The notes under the pieces were generated by a model. The model did no database searches, was not told where the DNA came from, and saw only the letters and a list, made by a program, of their open reading frames with translations. The translations under genes were made by a program, and so were the position numbers. This document shows positions 20,284-30,050 of a stretch of DNA of 64,000 nucleotides, piece after piece. The stretch lies in NCBI RefSeq assembly GCF_009184395.1, contig NZ_WEIC01000001.1, forward strand, positions 1,174,887 through 1,238,886, in the 5' to 3' direction. The DNA comes from Amylibacter sp. SFDW26 (GTDB lineage: Bacteria; Pseudomonadota; Alphaproteobacteria; Rhodobacterales; Rhodobacteraceae). Within the stretch, counting starts at the first letter, position 1. Every line of letters begins with the position of its first letter.

Positions 20284-20835
20284 ATGACACACGCAGAAAT
20301 TACCTACCCAATAAGCCTTAAGGGCATTCCAAAAACAAAACACGTGCCTTTCGACATAACTTTCACAGAAGAAGATATGTCAAAGGTTCGAACGATTCTC
20401 TCGGCTGTATCGGTTAAAAAGATGCGGATCAGTGGTAAAATCAGCCCTTTGGATGCAAAAGACTGGCTCTTATCGGCAACAGTTGGCGTAACCGTTACGC
20501 AGTCTTGTGTGATCACGTTGAAGCCCGTGCAGACCCGTTTGGATTTACCTGTAAAGTTAAAATACGTTGCAGAGTACGAAAAAGATAACGACGAATCCGT
20601 CACAGAAATGACCATTGACGAGACCATTGAGCCCTTAACAGAGGAAATTGACCTTGCTACAGTGGCTATTGAGGCTATTGCGCTGGCTCTTCCTGATTAT
20701 CCAAGATCAGAAAATGCCACTCTAGAAAACGCGGTTTTTGCAGAGCCTGGCGTTAAACCAATGACGGATGAAGACACAAAACCATTTGCGTCCTTGGCAA
20801 GTTTAAAGGATAAGTTATCCCAAGAAGATAAATAA
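20284..20835 (+). CDS. yceD: YceD/DUF177 family protein
   Basis: 183 residues; DUF177 proteins sit upstream of rpmF in most bacteria and are linked to 23S rRNA accumulation. Visible is the conserved core TVGVTVTQSCVITLKPVQT with its single Cys, followed by the acidic IDETIEPLTEEIDLATVAIE and the LPDYPRSENA region near the C-terminus (the usual PxxP segment). First gene of the yceD-rpmF-plsX-fabH-ihfA-merR block. Confidence 0.92.
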   Translation: MTHAEITYPISLKGIPKTKHVPFDITFTEEDMSKVRTILSAVSVKKMRISGKISPLDAKDWLLSATVGVTVTQSCVITLKPVQTRLDLPVKLKYVAEYEKDNDESVTEMTIDETIEPLTEEIDLATVAIEAIALALPDYPRSENATLENAVFAEPGVKPMTDEDTKPFASLASLKDKLSQEDK

Positions 20836-20849
20836 GGTGAAAAAAAGCC

Positions 20850-20877
20850 TTGCAGAGTTCGAATTTCTTTGTATTTT
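20850..20877 (+). promoter_or_regulatory. Candidate rpmF promoter
   Basis: TTGCAG (20850-20855), 16-base spacer, TATTTT (20872-20877), lying in the 149-base gap between yceD and rpmF. The spacing and both hexamers are plausible for the housekeeping sigma factor and would let the ribosomal protein gene be driven separately from yceD. Confidence 0.35.
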
Positions 20878-20984
20878 CGCGGCTCTTATACAAGGGCGTT
20901 TTTTGTGGTTAAGTCAGTTCAGTATCTGACAACATATATGAGCGCTGAAATGGGTTAACCCCCGCATTATTCTGAGGTTGTGAC

Positions 20985-21191
20985 ATGGCTGTCCCACAAA
21001 ATAAAATCACTCGCTCACGACGCAACAACCGTCGTTCACACGACGCATTGGTTGCTGACAATCCAAATGAATGCGCGAACTGTGGCGAACTAAAGCGTCC
21101 ACATCACGTATGTGCATCATGTGGTCACTACGATGACCGTCAAGTTATCTCTGTGGTTGATGATATCGACCTAGATGACGACGCGGCATAA
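20985..21191 (+). CDS. rpmF: 50S ribosomal protein L32
   Basis: 68 residues: typical [21 protein letters not shown]-terminus and a four-Cys zinc ribbon ([20 protein letters not shown]). The acidic C-terminus [12 protein letters not shown] is a little longer than in enterobacteria, as is usual in alphaproteobacteria. Confidence 0.98.
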   Translation: MAVPQNKITRSRRNNRRSHDALVADNPNECANCGELKRPHHVCASCGHYDDRQVISVVDDIDLDDDAA

Positions 21192-21215
21192 GAAATGCTA
21201 TTGGGCTGATTGTTG

Positions 21216-22301
21216 ATGTCACAAGACTCGAATTCTATCAGCCCTTTTTCTTCTGAGCATATTGTTCTTTCGATCGACGCCATGGGCGGTGATCTCGGAC
21301 CATCCGTTGTAATAAACGGGATGGCAAGGTTTCTTAATAGAAATCAAAATGTTAGATACATTGTTCACGGCGACGAAACAAAGCTTAAGATGCTTTTGGA
21401 AAAACGTCCTGACTTAGAAAAATGTTGCGACATTCGACACTCTGACGCAATAGTTAAGATGGAAGATAAGCCAAGTCACGTTATGCGACATGGTAAAGAT
21501 ACCAGTATGTGGAGCTGCATTGATGCGGTTCGAGATAAACATGCAGAGGTCGCTGTCTCGTGTGGCAACACAGGCGCTTTGATGGCTGTGTCCATGATAC
21601 GCCTGCGTAAAGCACCAGGAATTAATCGCCCTGCTATCGCTATTCTATGGCCTTCAGATAACCCGCAAGGCTCAAATGTGATGCTCGATGTTGGGGCAGA
21701 TATACGTGCAGAAGCATCCGATCTTTTACAATATGCAATGATGGGCGCATCTTATGCGCGCAATGGTTTAGATGTTGCGCGGCCAAGAATCGGTTTACTA
21801 AATGTCGGCACAGAAGAGCATAAAGGCCGAATTGAGCTGAAAGAGGCGCATGAACGCATCTCAGAACAAGCAGAAAATGCAAACTTTGAATTTGTTGGTT
21901 TTGTTGAAGGTGGTGATATTCCATCCGATAAAGTCGATGTAATTGTAACAGATGGCTTTACAGGTAATGTCGCACTCAAAACAGCTGAGGGAACCGCAAC
22001 AGTGGTTCGCAAACGTTTGGGGCAAGCGTTTAAGCAAACACCTTTTGCAATGCTTGGCGCATTACTTGCCTATGGTTCTCTACGCCGTTTAAGTAAAAAG
22101 ATTGACCCACGCCGTTCAAACGGCGGTGTTTTCTTGGGATTGAACGGCACAGTTGTCAAATCACATGGTGGCGCTGATGCTAAGGGCATCGAAGCAGCAA
22201 TACGACTTGCATATCAGTTAGCACAAAACGGCTTTACAGAAAAACTAGCAGCACGTGTTGCATCTAGTACGTCTCCAAGCAATGATACAGAAAAACAATA
22301 A
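21216..22301 (+). CDS. plsX: Phosphate acyltransferase PlsX
   Basis: Makes acyl-phosphate from acyl-ACP for phospholipid synthesis at the membrane. 361 residues from ATG 21216; two in-frame TTG codons lie just before it. Signatures: [19 protein letters not shown] at the N-terminus, [11 protein letters not shown], and the central NVGTEEHKG and [16 protein letters not shown]. Followed after 14 bases by fabH, the usual partner. Confidence 0.97.
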   Translation: MSQDSNSISPFSSEHIVLSIDAMGGDLGPSVVINGMARFLNRNQNVRYIVHGDETKLKMLLEKRPDLEKCCDIRHSDAIVKMEDKPSHVMRHGKDTSMWSCIDAVRDKHAEVAVSCGNTGALMAVSMIRLRKAPGINRPAIAILWPSDNPQGSNVMLDVGADIRAEASDLLQYAMMGASYARNGLDVARPRIGLLNVGTEEHKGRIELKEAHERISEQAENANFEFVGFVEGGDIPSDKVDVIVTDGFTGNVALKTAEGTATVVRKRLGQAFKQTPFAMLGALLAYGSLRRLSKKIDPRRSNGGVFLGLNGTVVKSHGGADAKGIEAAIRLAYQLAQNGFTEKLAARVASSTSPSNDTEKQ

Positions 22302-22315
22302 TAAAAGGCATACAA

Positions 22316-23293
22316 ATGAGCACGATCAGAGCCGTTCCAATCGGAGTTGGGCATTATTTGCCAAAACGTGTAGTAGAAAACGCCGAGTTTGAACAATGGG
22401 TCGAAACAAGTGACGAATGGATTCGAGGCCGCACAGGCATCGAACGCCGCCATTTTGCTGCCGAAGGCGAATTGACATCGGATCTAGCCTATTATGCTGC
22501 AATTGATGCCTTGGATGATGCTGGCATTGAAGCTTCGACAATTGATGCAATTGTTTTAGCGACATCAACACCAGATCAAACATTCCCATCCACAGCAACA
22601 AAGTTGCAAGCCAAACTTGGTATTACAGTTGGGTTTGCATTTGATTTACAAGCTGTCTGTGCTGGCTTTGCCTACGCACTAACAACAGCAAACTCTCTGA
22701 TATTATCTGGACAGGCAAAACGTATCTTAGTGATCGGCGCTGAAACCTTTTCTCGCATCATGGATTGGGAAGATCGTACAACCTGTGTTCTCTTTGGCGA
22801 CGGTGCTGGCGCACTAATCTTAGATGCGCAAGAAGGATCAGGCACGAATGATGATCGTGGTGTTTTATCTTGTGATTTGAATTCTGACGGTACTTACAAT
22901 GACATCCTTTATGTAGATGGCGGCGTCTCTTCCACCCAAACTACGGGTGTTCTGAAAATGGAAGGACAAGAGGTTTTCAAACACGCAGTTAAAAAACTGG
23001 CGTCATCTGGTGAAACAGCTTTGGACAAAGTCGGTCTATCAGGTGATGATGTAGATTGGATTGTTCCACATCAAGCGAATTTACGTATCATAAAAAGTAC
23101 AGCGCAAAAGATGAACGTACCAATGGAGCGCGTAGTAGTAACTGTACAAGATCACGGTAATACATCCGCAGCATCGATTCCTTTAGCCTTGTCTGTTGCC
23201 CACAAAAACGGGCAAATAAAGAAGAATCAGTTGCTTTTGACAGAGGCAATTGGCGGTGGATTGGCTTGGGGAGCCATTGTTTTGCGCTGGTAA
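22316..23293 (+). CDS. fabH: 3-oxoacyl-ACP synthase III
   Basis: Starts fatty acid elongation by condensing acetyl-CoA with malonyl-ACP. 325 residues. The catalytic triad is visible: Cys in [12 protein letters not shown], His in [10 protein letters not shown] and Asn in [14 protein letters not shown]. The N-terminal [16 protein letters not shown] stretch is typical. Part of the plsX-fabH-ihfA block. Confidence 0.98.
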   Translation: MSTIRAVPIGVGHYLPKRVVENAEFEQWVETSDEWIRGRTGIERRHFAAEGELTSDLAYYAAIDALDDAGIEASTIDAIVLATSTPDQTFPSTATKLQAKLGITVGFAFDLQAVCAGFAYALTTANSLILSGQAKRILVIGAETFSRIMDWEDRTTCVLFGDGAGALILDAQEGSGTNDDRGVLSCDLNSDGTYNDILYVDGGVSSTQTTGVLKMEGQEVFKHAVKKLASSGETALDKVGLSGDDVDWIVPHQANLRIIKSTAQKMNVPMERVVVTVQDHGNTSAASIPLALSVAHKNGQIKKNQLLLTEAIGGGLAWGAIVLRW

Positions 23294-23325
23294 GCGCCAA
23301 AACACAGGAAAATCCTCAGAATCTG

Positions 23326-23354
23326 TTGACACTTAAATGATGTTTTCACTAGTC
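23326..23354 (+). promoter_or_regulatory. Candidate ihfA promoter
   Basis: A perfect TTGACA (23326-23331) followed after 17 bases by CTAGTC (23349-23354), about 27 bases before the ihfA start. The -35 is consensus and the -10 is poor. The 87-base fabH-ihfA gap otherwise holds only a small AGGAAAATCCT inverted repeat. Confidence 0.4.
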
Positions 23355-23380
23355 TTTTTAACGGATAGGGGATTTTTATT

Positions 23381-23683
23381 ATGAGCGACAAGACTTTAAC
23401 ACGAATGGATCTAGGCGAAGCTGTATTCCGCGAGGTAGGATTATCGCGAAACGAGTCGGCACATCTGGTGGAATCTGTATTAGACCATCTTTCAAATGCA
23501 TTGGTTTCAGGCGAAAACGTTAAAATCTCATCATTTGGCACATTCAGCCTGCGTGATAAAAAGGCGCGCGTTGGTCGCAACCCAAAAACAGGTGAAGAAG
23601 TACCAATAACACCACGACGCGTTCTAACATTTCGCCCATCTCATTTGATGAAAGAACGTGTTTCAGCTGGTAACCAAAAATAA
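23381..23683 (+). CDS. ihfA: Integration host factor subunit alpha
   Basis: DNA-bending HU/IHF-family protein, 100 residues. The family signature [20 protein letters not shown], with the intercalating Pro of the arm in [10 protein letters not shown], is clear, and [18 protein letters not shown] matches the alpha rather than the beta subunit. Followed after 14 bases by a MerR-type gene, an arrangement common in alphaproteobacteria. Confidence 0.96.
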   Translation: MSDKTLTRMDLGEAVFREVGLSRNESAHLVESVLDHLSNALVSGENVKISSFGTFSLRDKKARVGRNPKTGEEVPITPRRVLTFRPSHLMKERVSAGNQK

Positions 23684-23697
23684 TTAGGTAGGTTTTT

Positions 23698-24342
23698 ATG
23701 GCCAAGTCAGCAGACGCATTTCGCACAATATCAGAAGTTGCAGAGTGGCTTGATACACCCGCCCATGTTTTACGATTTTGGGAAAGCCGTTTCACACAAA
23801 TAAAACCTGTAAAACGCGCAGGCGGCAGACGCTATTACCGCCCTGCCGATATGCTACTTTTAGGTGGCATCAAAAAAATGTTGCACGATGATGGCATCAC
23901 AATCAAAGGTGCCCAAAAAATACTACGCGAAGATGGCATAAAACACGTGCAGTCTTTATCTCAGCCAGTTGCAATACAGGTCACTATTAAAAAGAAAACC
24001 GAAGCAGCTACAAAAACGCCAGAAACTGTTACGGCATCACAAGAACCAATTGTTGAAGAACAAGTGGGGTTATTGGATGAGGTTGCGGATATAACAAAAC
24101 AGGAAGATGAAACTGTTAATGCAGCTTCTCAGCAAAATGACGACCAAGACTTAAAGCCCGATAATATGAATACAACACAACCAAACGCTGATGAAACTAT
24201 GCCTATCAGTATCATTAAGATGCCACAAAATATCAAATTGGCAGCAGATATATCTGCAATCAATTTACAAGATATCGAAGCACTTTATTTCAGCCTAAAA
24301 ATGGTGCGCAACAATATGCAGCGCGCAACAGCAGGAGCGTAG
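23698..24342 (+). CDS. MerR-family transcriptional regulator
   Basis: 214 residues. The N-terminal winged helix-turn-helix (about 8-80) has [20 protein letters not shown] and [19 protein letters not shown], as in the MlrA/HspR-like MerR subgroup. The middle is a low-complexity acidic linker and the last 45 residues form a helix-rich tail ([20 protein letters not shown]). No metal-binding Cys are seen, so not a metal sensor. Its consistent position after ihfA suggests joint control of nucleoid or stress genes; the target is unknown. Confidence 0.9.
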   Translation: MAKSADAFRTISEVAEWLDTPAHVLRFWESRFTQIKPVKRAGGRRYYRPADMLLLGGIKKMLHDDGITIKGAQKILREDGIKHVQSLSQPVAIQVTIKKKTEAATKTPETVTASQEPIVEEQVGLLDEVADITKQEDETVNAASQQNDDQDLKPDNMNTTQPNADETMPISIIKMPQNIKLAADISAINLQDIEALYFSLKMVRNNMQRATAGA

Positions 24343-24389
24343 ATAAGACGCTTGCACAGCCCCCAATCCACGATATAACCAAGCCTAGT

Positions 24390-24466
24390 CGGGCTATAGC
24401 GCAGTCTGGTAGCGCGTTCGTCTGGGGGACGAGAGGTCGTAGGTTCGAATCCTGCTAGCCCGACCA
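24390..24466 (+). tRNA. tRNA-Pro (anticodon GGG)
   Basis: 77-nt cloverleaf. Acceptor stem CGGGCTA/TAGCCCG with A discriminator and encoded CCA; D stem GCGC/GCGC; anticodon stem TTCGT/ACGAG enclosing loop CTGGGGG (anticodon GGG); T stem GTAGG/CCTGC around TTCGAAT. Reads proline CCC/CCT codons. Confidence 0.97.
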
Positions 24467-24504
24467 AAATTCCTGCATCTGCAGGCCTATATGACGGGGG
24501 AACG

Positions 24505-25596
24505 ATGTCACAAACGGGTCAAGGCGTATTACCGTCACAAACAATCGAAACAATGTTGGCTAGTGGTGAAATAACCGTATCGCAACCTGTTTTCGATGGC
24601 CAAGTTCAACCCGCAAGCTTAGACTTACGTCTCGGAACCAAAGCATACCGCGTTCGCGCGTCTTTCCTTGCAGGACACGGCAACAAAGTCGAAGATCGCC
24701 TGCGCGAATTCAAGATGCATGAGGTTGACCTATCAAACGGTGCCGTTTTGGAAAAAGGCTGCGTTTATGTCGTACCTTTGATGGAAGGATTAAATCTTCC
24801 TGCAGATGTAAACGCCGTGGCCAATGCCAAAAGTTCTACAGGCCGCGTTGACCTATTCACCCGTTGCATCACAGACAATGGCATCGAATTCGACCGTATC
24901 GAGGCCGGCTACACAGGGCCCCTTTACGCCGAAATCAGCCCCCGTTCTTTTTCCATACTTGTACGCCCAGGTATGCGCCTAAATCAAATTCGTTTCAGAA
25001 AAGGTCAATCCGTTTTGACAGACGAATGGTTGCAAGTCCTTCACGATGACATTGGTCTGGTAAATGGCCCTGCTCAAATCGACCAAGGCTTAGGTTTTTC
25101 TGTAGACCTTGCCATGCCAAACAATTTGGTTGGTTACCGTGCCAAACCCCATACTGGTCTGATCGACCTCGATTTGATCGACCATTACGACCCAGATGAG
25201 TATTGGGAACCTGTTTATGCAGAAAAAGGTCGCATCATACTTGATCCCGGAGCATTTTACATTCTCGTCAGTCGCGAAGCCGTCCATATACCACCCAATT
25301 GCGCGGCTGAAATGGCGCCCTATTTGGCAATGGTCGGCGAATTCCGCGTCCATTATGCAGGTTTCTTCGATCCCGGTTTCGGCAACGCAGGTGCTGGCGG
25401 CAAAGGCTCACGCGGTGTATTAGAAGTACGCTGTCACGAAGCCCCATTTGCCCTAGAACACGGCCAATCCGTTGGCCGTCTCGTCTATGAATACATGGCT
25501 GAAGTCCCTGACGTTCTTTATGGCGCTGATTTGAAATCAAATTACCAAGGCCAAGGTTTGAAACTGTCCAAACACTTTAAAACGCCGAAAGGATAA
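24505..25596 (+). CDS. dcd: dCTP deaminase, long two-domain form
   Basis: Deaminates dCTP toward dUTP for thymidylate synthesis. 363 residues, about twice the enterobacterial enzyme; two dUTPase-like beta domains can be traced (first around QVQPASLDLRLGTKAYRVR and SSTGRVDLFTRCITDNG; second around GAFYILVSREAVHIPPNCAA and VHYAGFFDPGFGNAG). This long form is usual in alphaproteobacteria. Expressed from just after the tRNA-Pro; the FAH-family gene follows after four bases. Confidence 0.9.
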   Translation: MSQTGQGVLPSQTIETMLASGEITVSQPVFDGQVQPASLDLRLGTKAYRVRASFLAGHGNKVEDRLREFKMHEVDLSNGAVLEKGCVYVVPLMEGLNLPADVNAVANAKSSTGRVDLFTRCITDNGIEFDRIEAGYTGPLYAEISPRSFSILVRPGMRLNQIRFRKGQSVLTDEWLQVLHDDIGLVNGPAQIDQGLGFSVDLAMPNNLVGYRAKPHTGLIDLDLIDHYDPDEYWEPVYAEKGRIILDPGAFYILVSREAVHIPPNCAAEMAPYLAMVGEFRVHYAGFFDPGFGNAGAGGKGSRGVLEVRCHEAPFALEHGQSVGRLVYEYMAEVPDVLYGADLKSNYQGQGLKLSKHFKTPKG

Positions 25597-25600
25597 CATC

Positions 25601-26449
25601 ATGAAATTGCTACGTTACGGTCCTGAAGGCAGTGAAAAACCTGGGTGTTTGGATGCAGATGGCAATATCCGCGATTTATCTGCTCATACAACAGATTTCG
25701 TTGGAAATAGTGTTTCTCTTGAAAACATAGGCAAACTCAAAGCAATCGATACAACAACCCTACCGCTTGTAGATGGCGATGTCAGAATTGCACGCGCACT
25801 TAGAGATGTGCCTAACTTCTTTTGCATTGGCTTAAATTACGCCAAACATGCCGCAGAAACAGGGTCAGAACTACCGCCAGAGCCGCTGATCTTTAACAAG
25901 GCGACCTCTGCATTAAACGATCCCTTTGGCATAATCCAAATCCCACGCGGTTCAAAACATGTGGATTGGGAAGTTGAACTGGGCGTCGTAATCGGCAAAG
26001 AAGCGTCTTATGTATCCGAAGCAGACGCATTGGATTATGTTGCCGCCTATTGCACCATAAATGATGTATCCGAACGCGTGTTCCAAAAACACCGCGGCGG
26101 CCAATGGGTAAAAGGCAAATCTGCCCCAACATTCGGTCCTGTTGGTCCCTACTTGGTCACGTGTGATGAGGTTTCTGATCCACAGAACCTAAACGTTAAT
26201 TGCTCCGTCAATGGTGAGATGCAGCAAAACTCTAACACATCGGATATGATTTTTAGCGTTGCCCAAATCATCAGCGCCATGAGCCAATATTTCACATTAC
26301 GTGTTGGCGATATCATCGCAACAGGCACACCAGAGGGTGTGGGTGCTGGCAAGAAACCACAAACGCAATTCATGCGCGATGGCGATGTGATCGTAACTGA
26401 AGTCGAAGGCTTAGGTGCACAACGTCATACCGTAAAAGGTTGGGGTTAA
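25601..26449 (+). CDS. Fumarylacetoacetate hydrolase (FAH)-family protein
   Basis: 282 residues. Catalytic-core signatures: FFCIGLNYAKHAAETGSELP, metal ligands in VDWEVELGVVIGKEA (two acids), AAYCTINDVSERV (Asp), KGKSAPTFGPVGPYLVT and IIATGTPEGVG. Likely a hydrolase or decarboxylase of a 2-oxo/4-oxo dicarboxylate such as an acylpyruvate or ureidoglycolate; the exact substrate cannot be read from the sequence. In an apparent operon with dcd, and convergent with the lysozyme gene with interlocked stop codons. Confidence 0.9.
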   Translation: MKLLRYGPEGSEKPGCLDADGNIRDLSAHTTDFVGNSVSLENIGKLKAIDTTTLPLVDGDVRIARALRDVPNFFCIGLNYAKHAAETGSELPPEPLIFNKATSALNDPFGIIQIPRGSKHVDWEVELGVVIGKEASYVSEADALDYVAAYCTINDVSERVFQKHRGGQWVKGKSAPTFGPVGPYLVTCDEVSDPQNLNVNCSVNGEMQQNSNTSDMIFSVAQIISAMSQYFTLRVGDIIATGTPEGVGAGKKPQTQFMRDGDVIVTEVEGLGAQRHTVKGWG

Positions 26450-27216
26450 TTTCCAGCCACCCACCGTTTCCAAGCTCTTGCTGAACCGCGGAATGCGTTC
26501 AAATCCACATCATCCTCGATACCCGGAATGCGCCCTGTGCTAGAATATTGCCAAAACGTCCAAGGACGGTTTCCATAAAGCTGTGATGGGTGTTTTGCCA
26601 CTGTACGCAACCAAAAATCGTAACCCTTCACACGCCACAGCTTATTTTCTTCATAAAATTTTGGTGTAGAATAAATCACAGGGCGTTTCCCATAATGCGC
26701 TGTAATTCTTTGTAAATACACCCGCATCTCTGACCGCACCCGCGCAGGGTTTGGTCTGTATTTACAAGTCTTGGAATTCGTCCACTCCATATCCAACACA
26801 TGCGGCAATGATCCATTTTCACGTGGTACATTGCGAATAAACCAATTCGCCTGCTCATGTGCCGTGCGGCAAAAATAATAGAAATGATACGCACCGCGCA
26901 ATACACCTGCACTACCAGAATTCACCCAATTTTCTCCAAAGCGTTCATCCAGATGATCCCCACCTTCTGTGGCTTTCATCCATGCAAAGTTCACACCGCT
27001 GCGCCTGACACGGCGCCAATCAATATCGCCTTGGAACTTGGATACATCAATGCCATGCACAGCATATTGCCAAGGACGACGCGCTGTCCATTCCACAGGA
27101 TCCACATCCGTAAAACGCACATGGGTTTTTGCCAGCTTAATATTTGTGCTCTGGGCCACAACAGTATTTGACAGTGCAGCTAAACTAAAGATCATCATAA
27201 AAATAAGGCGTAGCAA
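26446..27216 (-). CDS. Secreted GH25-family lysozyme
   Basis: 256 residues: signal peptide (about 1-21, ending VVAQ), then a glycoside hydrolase 25 barrel. Catalytic acids are visible in VHGIDVSKFQGDIDW (Asp) and LPHVLDMEWTNSK (Asp/Glu), with YHFYYFCRTAHEQANWFI and WTFWQYSSTGRIPGIEDDVD as in the family. It cleaves the peptidoglycan glycan strand in the periplasm. I keep the TTG at 27216 as start because GGAG sits seven bases before it, while the ATG at 27198 has no ribosome binding site and would shorten the signal peptide. Confidence 0.92.
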   Translation of the reverse strand: MLRLIFMMIFSLAALSNTVVAQSTNIKLAKTHVRFTDVDPVEWTARRPWQYAVHGIDVSKFQGDIDWRRVRRSGVNFAWMKATEGGDHLDERFGENWVNSGSAGVLRGAYHFYYFCRTAHEQANWFIRNVPRENGSLPHVLDMEWTNSKTCKYRPNPARVRSEMRVYLQRITAHYGKRPVIYSTPKFYEENKLWRVKGYDFWLRTVAKHPSQLYGNRPWTFWQYSSTGRIPGIEDDVDLNAFRGSARAWKRWVAGN

Positions 27217-27313
27217 TAAAATGCTCCAAGGAAAATAGAATACCCTCTTAGCGTACCACAGAACATTTATAATTTCATAATCACAAAATTATTTACGCAA
27301 AAAATCGCGCATA

Positions 27314-27913
27314 TTAATCCCGTGGTTTTTCCAACTTCCATGTCAAATGTGATTTCACCGCTCGCCACTCGGATGCAATGATCGAGTAACACGCAGTATC
27401 CCGTACCGATCCATCTGACATCACCATATGTGATCGCAATACACCATCCAGCTTTGCACCCAAACGTTCAATTGCAGAGCGGCTCTGTGTATTCATAAAA
27501 TGGGTTCTAAACTCTACAGAAATACAGCCTAACTCTTCGAATGCATGTTGTAATAACAATAACTTACACTCTGTATTTAAAGGTGTGCGTTGCACAGATT
27601 TGCGGTACCATGTCGATCCAATTTCAATCCGTTTGTTTATCGCATCAATATTCATAAAAGTCGTCATGCCGACCGCACACCCACTTGCTTTATCAATGAT
27701 AGCAAACGGCAGCATTGATCCTGCTTCGCGCAAGCCAAGGCGACGTTTTATCTCTGCACCCACATCTTCTGGCTTTGGGATCATTGTATACCAAAGGCGG
27801 TACAACTCTCCATCTGCCGCAGCCTCAACCAGATCGGCCTCATGCGCGATGGTCAAGGGTTCTGCTATGACGTGATCACCTGTAACAGTAAAATCTTCTG
27901 GCCAATGTGACAT
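27314..27913 (-). CDS. GNAT-family N-acetyltransferase (RimJ/RimL type)
   Basis: 199 residues from ATG 27913, which has GAGG seven bases upstream (the open frame continues further up without support). The acetyl-CoA fold is recognisable in MLPFAIIDKASGCAVGMTTF (beta strand with bulge), EIGSTWYRKSVQRTPLNTEC and the C-terminal SRSAIERLGAKLDGVLRSHM. Related to enzymes that acetylate ribosomal-protein N-termini or antibiotics; the substrate is not evident. Confidence 0.85.
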   Translation of the reverse strand: MSHWPEDFTVTGDHVIAEPLTIAHEADLVEAAADGELYRLWYTMIPKPEDVGAEIKRRLGLREAGSMLPFAIIDKASGCAVGMTTFMNIDAINKRIEIGSTWYRKSVQRTPLNTECKLLLLQHAFEELGCISVEFRTHFMNTQSRSAIERLGAKLDGVLRSHMVMSDGSVRDTACYSIIASEWRAVKSHLTWKLEKPRD

Positions 27914-28032
27914 TATCAATCCTCTAAATCTCTGCTTTTCATCTACGCAAAGAAAAACAGGACTGTCGAGCATTTCCGAACAAATTCGGACACCCAATAA
28001 CCCTGTTTAAGAAATTTGAAATTAAGGCTGAC

Positions 28033-28737
28033 TTACTTTGCGCTTGGCAATTCGTAAATGCCACCGTTTGCTTTGGACCATTCCAAAGGCGCATTCAAAA
28101 ACGCTTCCACTTGGTTCAAAGTCTCTTCATCAAACTTGCCTTGAACACGTGCTTCTTTCAAAACATCCCACCAAGTGACAAGGTAGTGCAGTTTCAAGCC
28201 GTGCTCATCCAGCATTTCATGCGTATTTTTGAAAATGTCGTAATAAAATACTACCAAGATATGTTCGCACTCAGCACCTGCACGGCGGATCGCATCTGCA
28301 AACATCAGCTTTGATCCCCCATCCGTTGTCAGGTCTTCAACCAACAACACGCGTTGACCTTCGGAAATATCGCCCTCGATCTGCGCATCACGACCATAGC
28401 CTTTTGGCTTTTTACGCACATATTGCATCGGCAGGTTCATTTTGTCCGAAATCCAAGCCGCAAACGGAATACCGGCTGTCTCACCACCTGCTGCTGCATC
28501 AAACTGTTCAAAACCTACGTCACGGTACAGCGTTGAAACAGCAAAATCCATCAAAGCTGAACGAATACGCGGGTATGAAATCAACTTACGGCAATCAATA
28601 TAAACAGGTGAGGCCAAACCAGATGCGAATGTATATGGTTCATCCGAGCGGAAATTCACCGCACCAATTTCCAGCAACATTTTAGCGGCCAATGAAGCCA
28701 TAGTTTCTTTATCTGCAAATGTGTTTGGAAATGTCAT
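28033..28737 (-). CDS. pyrE: Orotate phosphoribosyltransferase
   Basis: Adds PRPP-derived ribose-5-P to orotate in pyrimidine synthesis. 234 residues. The PRPP-binding loop is [15 protein letters not shown]; the flexible catalytic loop is [17 protein letters not shown]; the N-terminal orotate site includes [16 protein letters not shown]. The longer form is usual for Rhodobacteraceae. Divergent from the acyl-CoA ligase gene across a 104-base gap. Confidence 0.95.
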   Translation of the reverse strand: MTFPNTFADKETMASLAAKMLLEIGAVNFRSDEPYTFASGLASPVYIDCRKLISYPRIRSALMDFAVSTLYRDVGFEQFDAAAGGETAGIPFAAWISDKMNLPMQYVRKKPKGYGRDAQIEGDISEGQRVLLVEDLTTDGGSKLMFADAIRRAGAECEHILVVFYYDIFKNTHEMLDEHGLKLHYLVTWWDVLKEARVQGKFDEETLNQVEAFLNAPLEWSKANGGIYELPSAK

Positions 28738-28841
28738 CGCGGTACGCCCCTTTAGATTTATGAACCTTTAGCCAGATTCGCAGGCCAAGCCAAGTCAAAC
28801 TGCGCAATTGAGCATTCGGAACGATCAGGTTAGACAGCCAT

Positions 28842-30050
28842 ATGAGTTCAGATCACATAATATCCTGGCACCAAGATGCCGTTTTAACCGATAGCAGTGG
28901 AAGTAGTATAGCAGCTCATGCCGCGAAGCCTCATGCAAACTGTGATCCCTTAACACCTATATCAAGCCTACCCAGCTATATTGCAGGCATAAGCTCTGGC
29001 CATCTGCCACTCATGGGGCATTTTGATGGGGAACGTCCAAGCGTAATTGGAGATTTTCTTACTCAAACAGGTGGTAGCACAGGTCAGCCAAAAATAATCC
29101 AACGCAGCAGTGAAAGTTGGCTGTGCAGTTTTCATTATATGCATGAACACTATGCTATTGACCCAAATGCACGTGTCGCAGCTCTTGGATATCTTAACCA
29201 CTCCCTTGCTCTATACGCAGCCCTAGAGGCATTACATCTAGGCGCCGACTTTCATGCCCTATGTGGCTTGTCACCAGCACAATGTGCAAAAGCAATGCAG
29301 GAACGCGGTATTACACACCTATACGCCACACCAACTCAATTACGGTTGCTGGCATCCACACCTATACCAACTGTGAATTACGTCTTTGTTGGCGGCGGTA
29401 TGATGGATGTTCCAAACAAAACACATGTAACGCAAGTATTTCCGAATGCAGAAATAATAGAATTCTACGGTTCAGCGGAAACAAGCTTTATAACCCTATC
29501 AGACAAATACACCCCAACTGGATCAGTTGGAAAACCCTTTTTGGACGTTCGTATCGAAATCAGAAATGAGCGCAAAGAATTATGCGCACCAAACTTAGTG
29601 GGGGACGTTTGGGTGAAAACCCCACTCCTGTTTAACCAATATCTTTTCACCTCATCAAACGTCACACAGAAAAACGGCGATTATATTTGTGTAGGTGAAA
29701 AAGGGTCGCTTGATAAAAGCGGCTATCTATTCATAAAAGGCCGCACAGATCGTGCCGTTAATATCGCTGATCAGATCGTATATTTAGACCAGATCGAGAC
29801 AACACTGCAATCCATCCCCAACCTTGAAAATATAGCACTATTTGCAAAGCCCGATGCTTTGCGTGGAAATATCATACACGCTGTTATACAATCTGAATCC
29901 ATTACCTTAAAAGATATAGCATCTGTATTACCAAGGGCGATACAACCCCGTTCTTTAGTAACCGTTTCAAAATGGCCGCTGTTACCGTCAGGTAAAACCA
30001 ATTACAAAGCTTTGGAACACCTCATCAAGGGCACCAGTGATGACAACTAA
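28842..30050 (+). CDS. Short AMP-forming acyl-CoA ligase next to biotin transport genes
   Basis: 402 residues of the adenylate-forming superfamily. The P-loop TQTGGSTGQPKII is already at about residue 74, so most of the usual N-terminal subdomain (about 100 residues) is missing. Other motifs are kept: EFYGSAETS (A5), GEKGSLDKSGYLFIKGRTDR (A7/A8 hinge) and the C-terminal catalytic Lys in LPSGKTNYKAL. It should activate a carboxylic acid. The thiolase-like gene overlaps its end by 11 bases. In Bacillus subtilis a ligase/thiolase pair (yhfT, yhfS) shares an operon with a bioY paralogue under BirA control, so the acid could be a pimelate- or biotin-related compound. The substrate is inferred. Confidence 0.85.
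   Translation: MSSDHIISWHQDAVLTDSSGSSIAAHAAKPHANCDPLTPISSLPSYIAGISSGHLPLMGHFDGERPSVIGDFLTQTGGSTGQPKIIQRSSESWLCSFHYMHEHYAIDPNARVAALGYLNHSLALYAALEALHLGADFHALCGLSPAQCAKAMQERGITHLYATPTQLRLLASTPIPTVNYVFVGGGMMDVPNKTHVTQVFPNAEIIEFYGSAETSFITLSDKYTPTGSVGKPFLDVRIEIRNERKELCAPNLVGDVWVKTPLLFNQYLFTSSNVTQKNGDYICVGEKGSLDKSGYLFIKGRTDRAVNIADQIVYLDQIETTLQSIPNLENIALFAKPDALRGNIIHAVIQSESITLKDIASVLPRAIQPRSLVTVSKWPLLPSGKTNYKALEHLIKGTSDDN

Noticed and set aside
24472..24485. CCTGCATCTGCAGG palindrome as terminator of tRNA-Pro(GGG)
   Set aside because: Only a 2-base centre and no T-run follows; it is more likely that the transcript continues into dcd or is processed.
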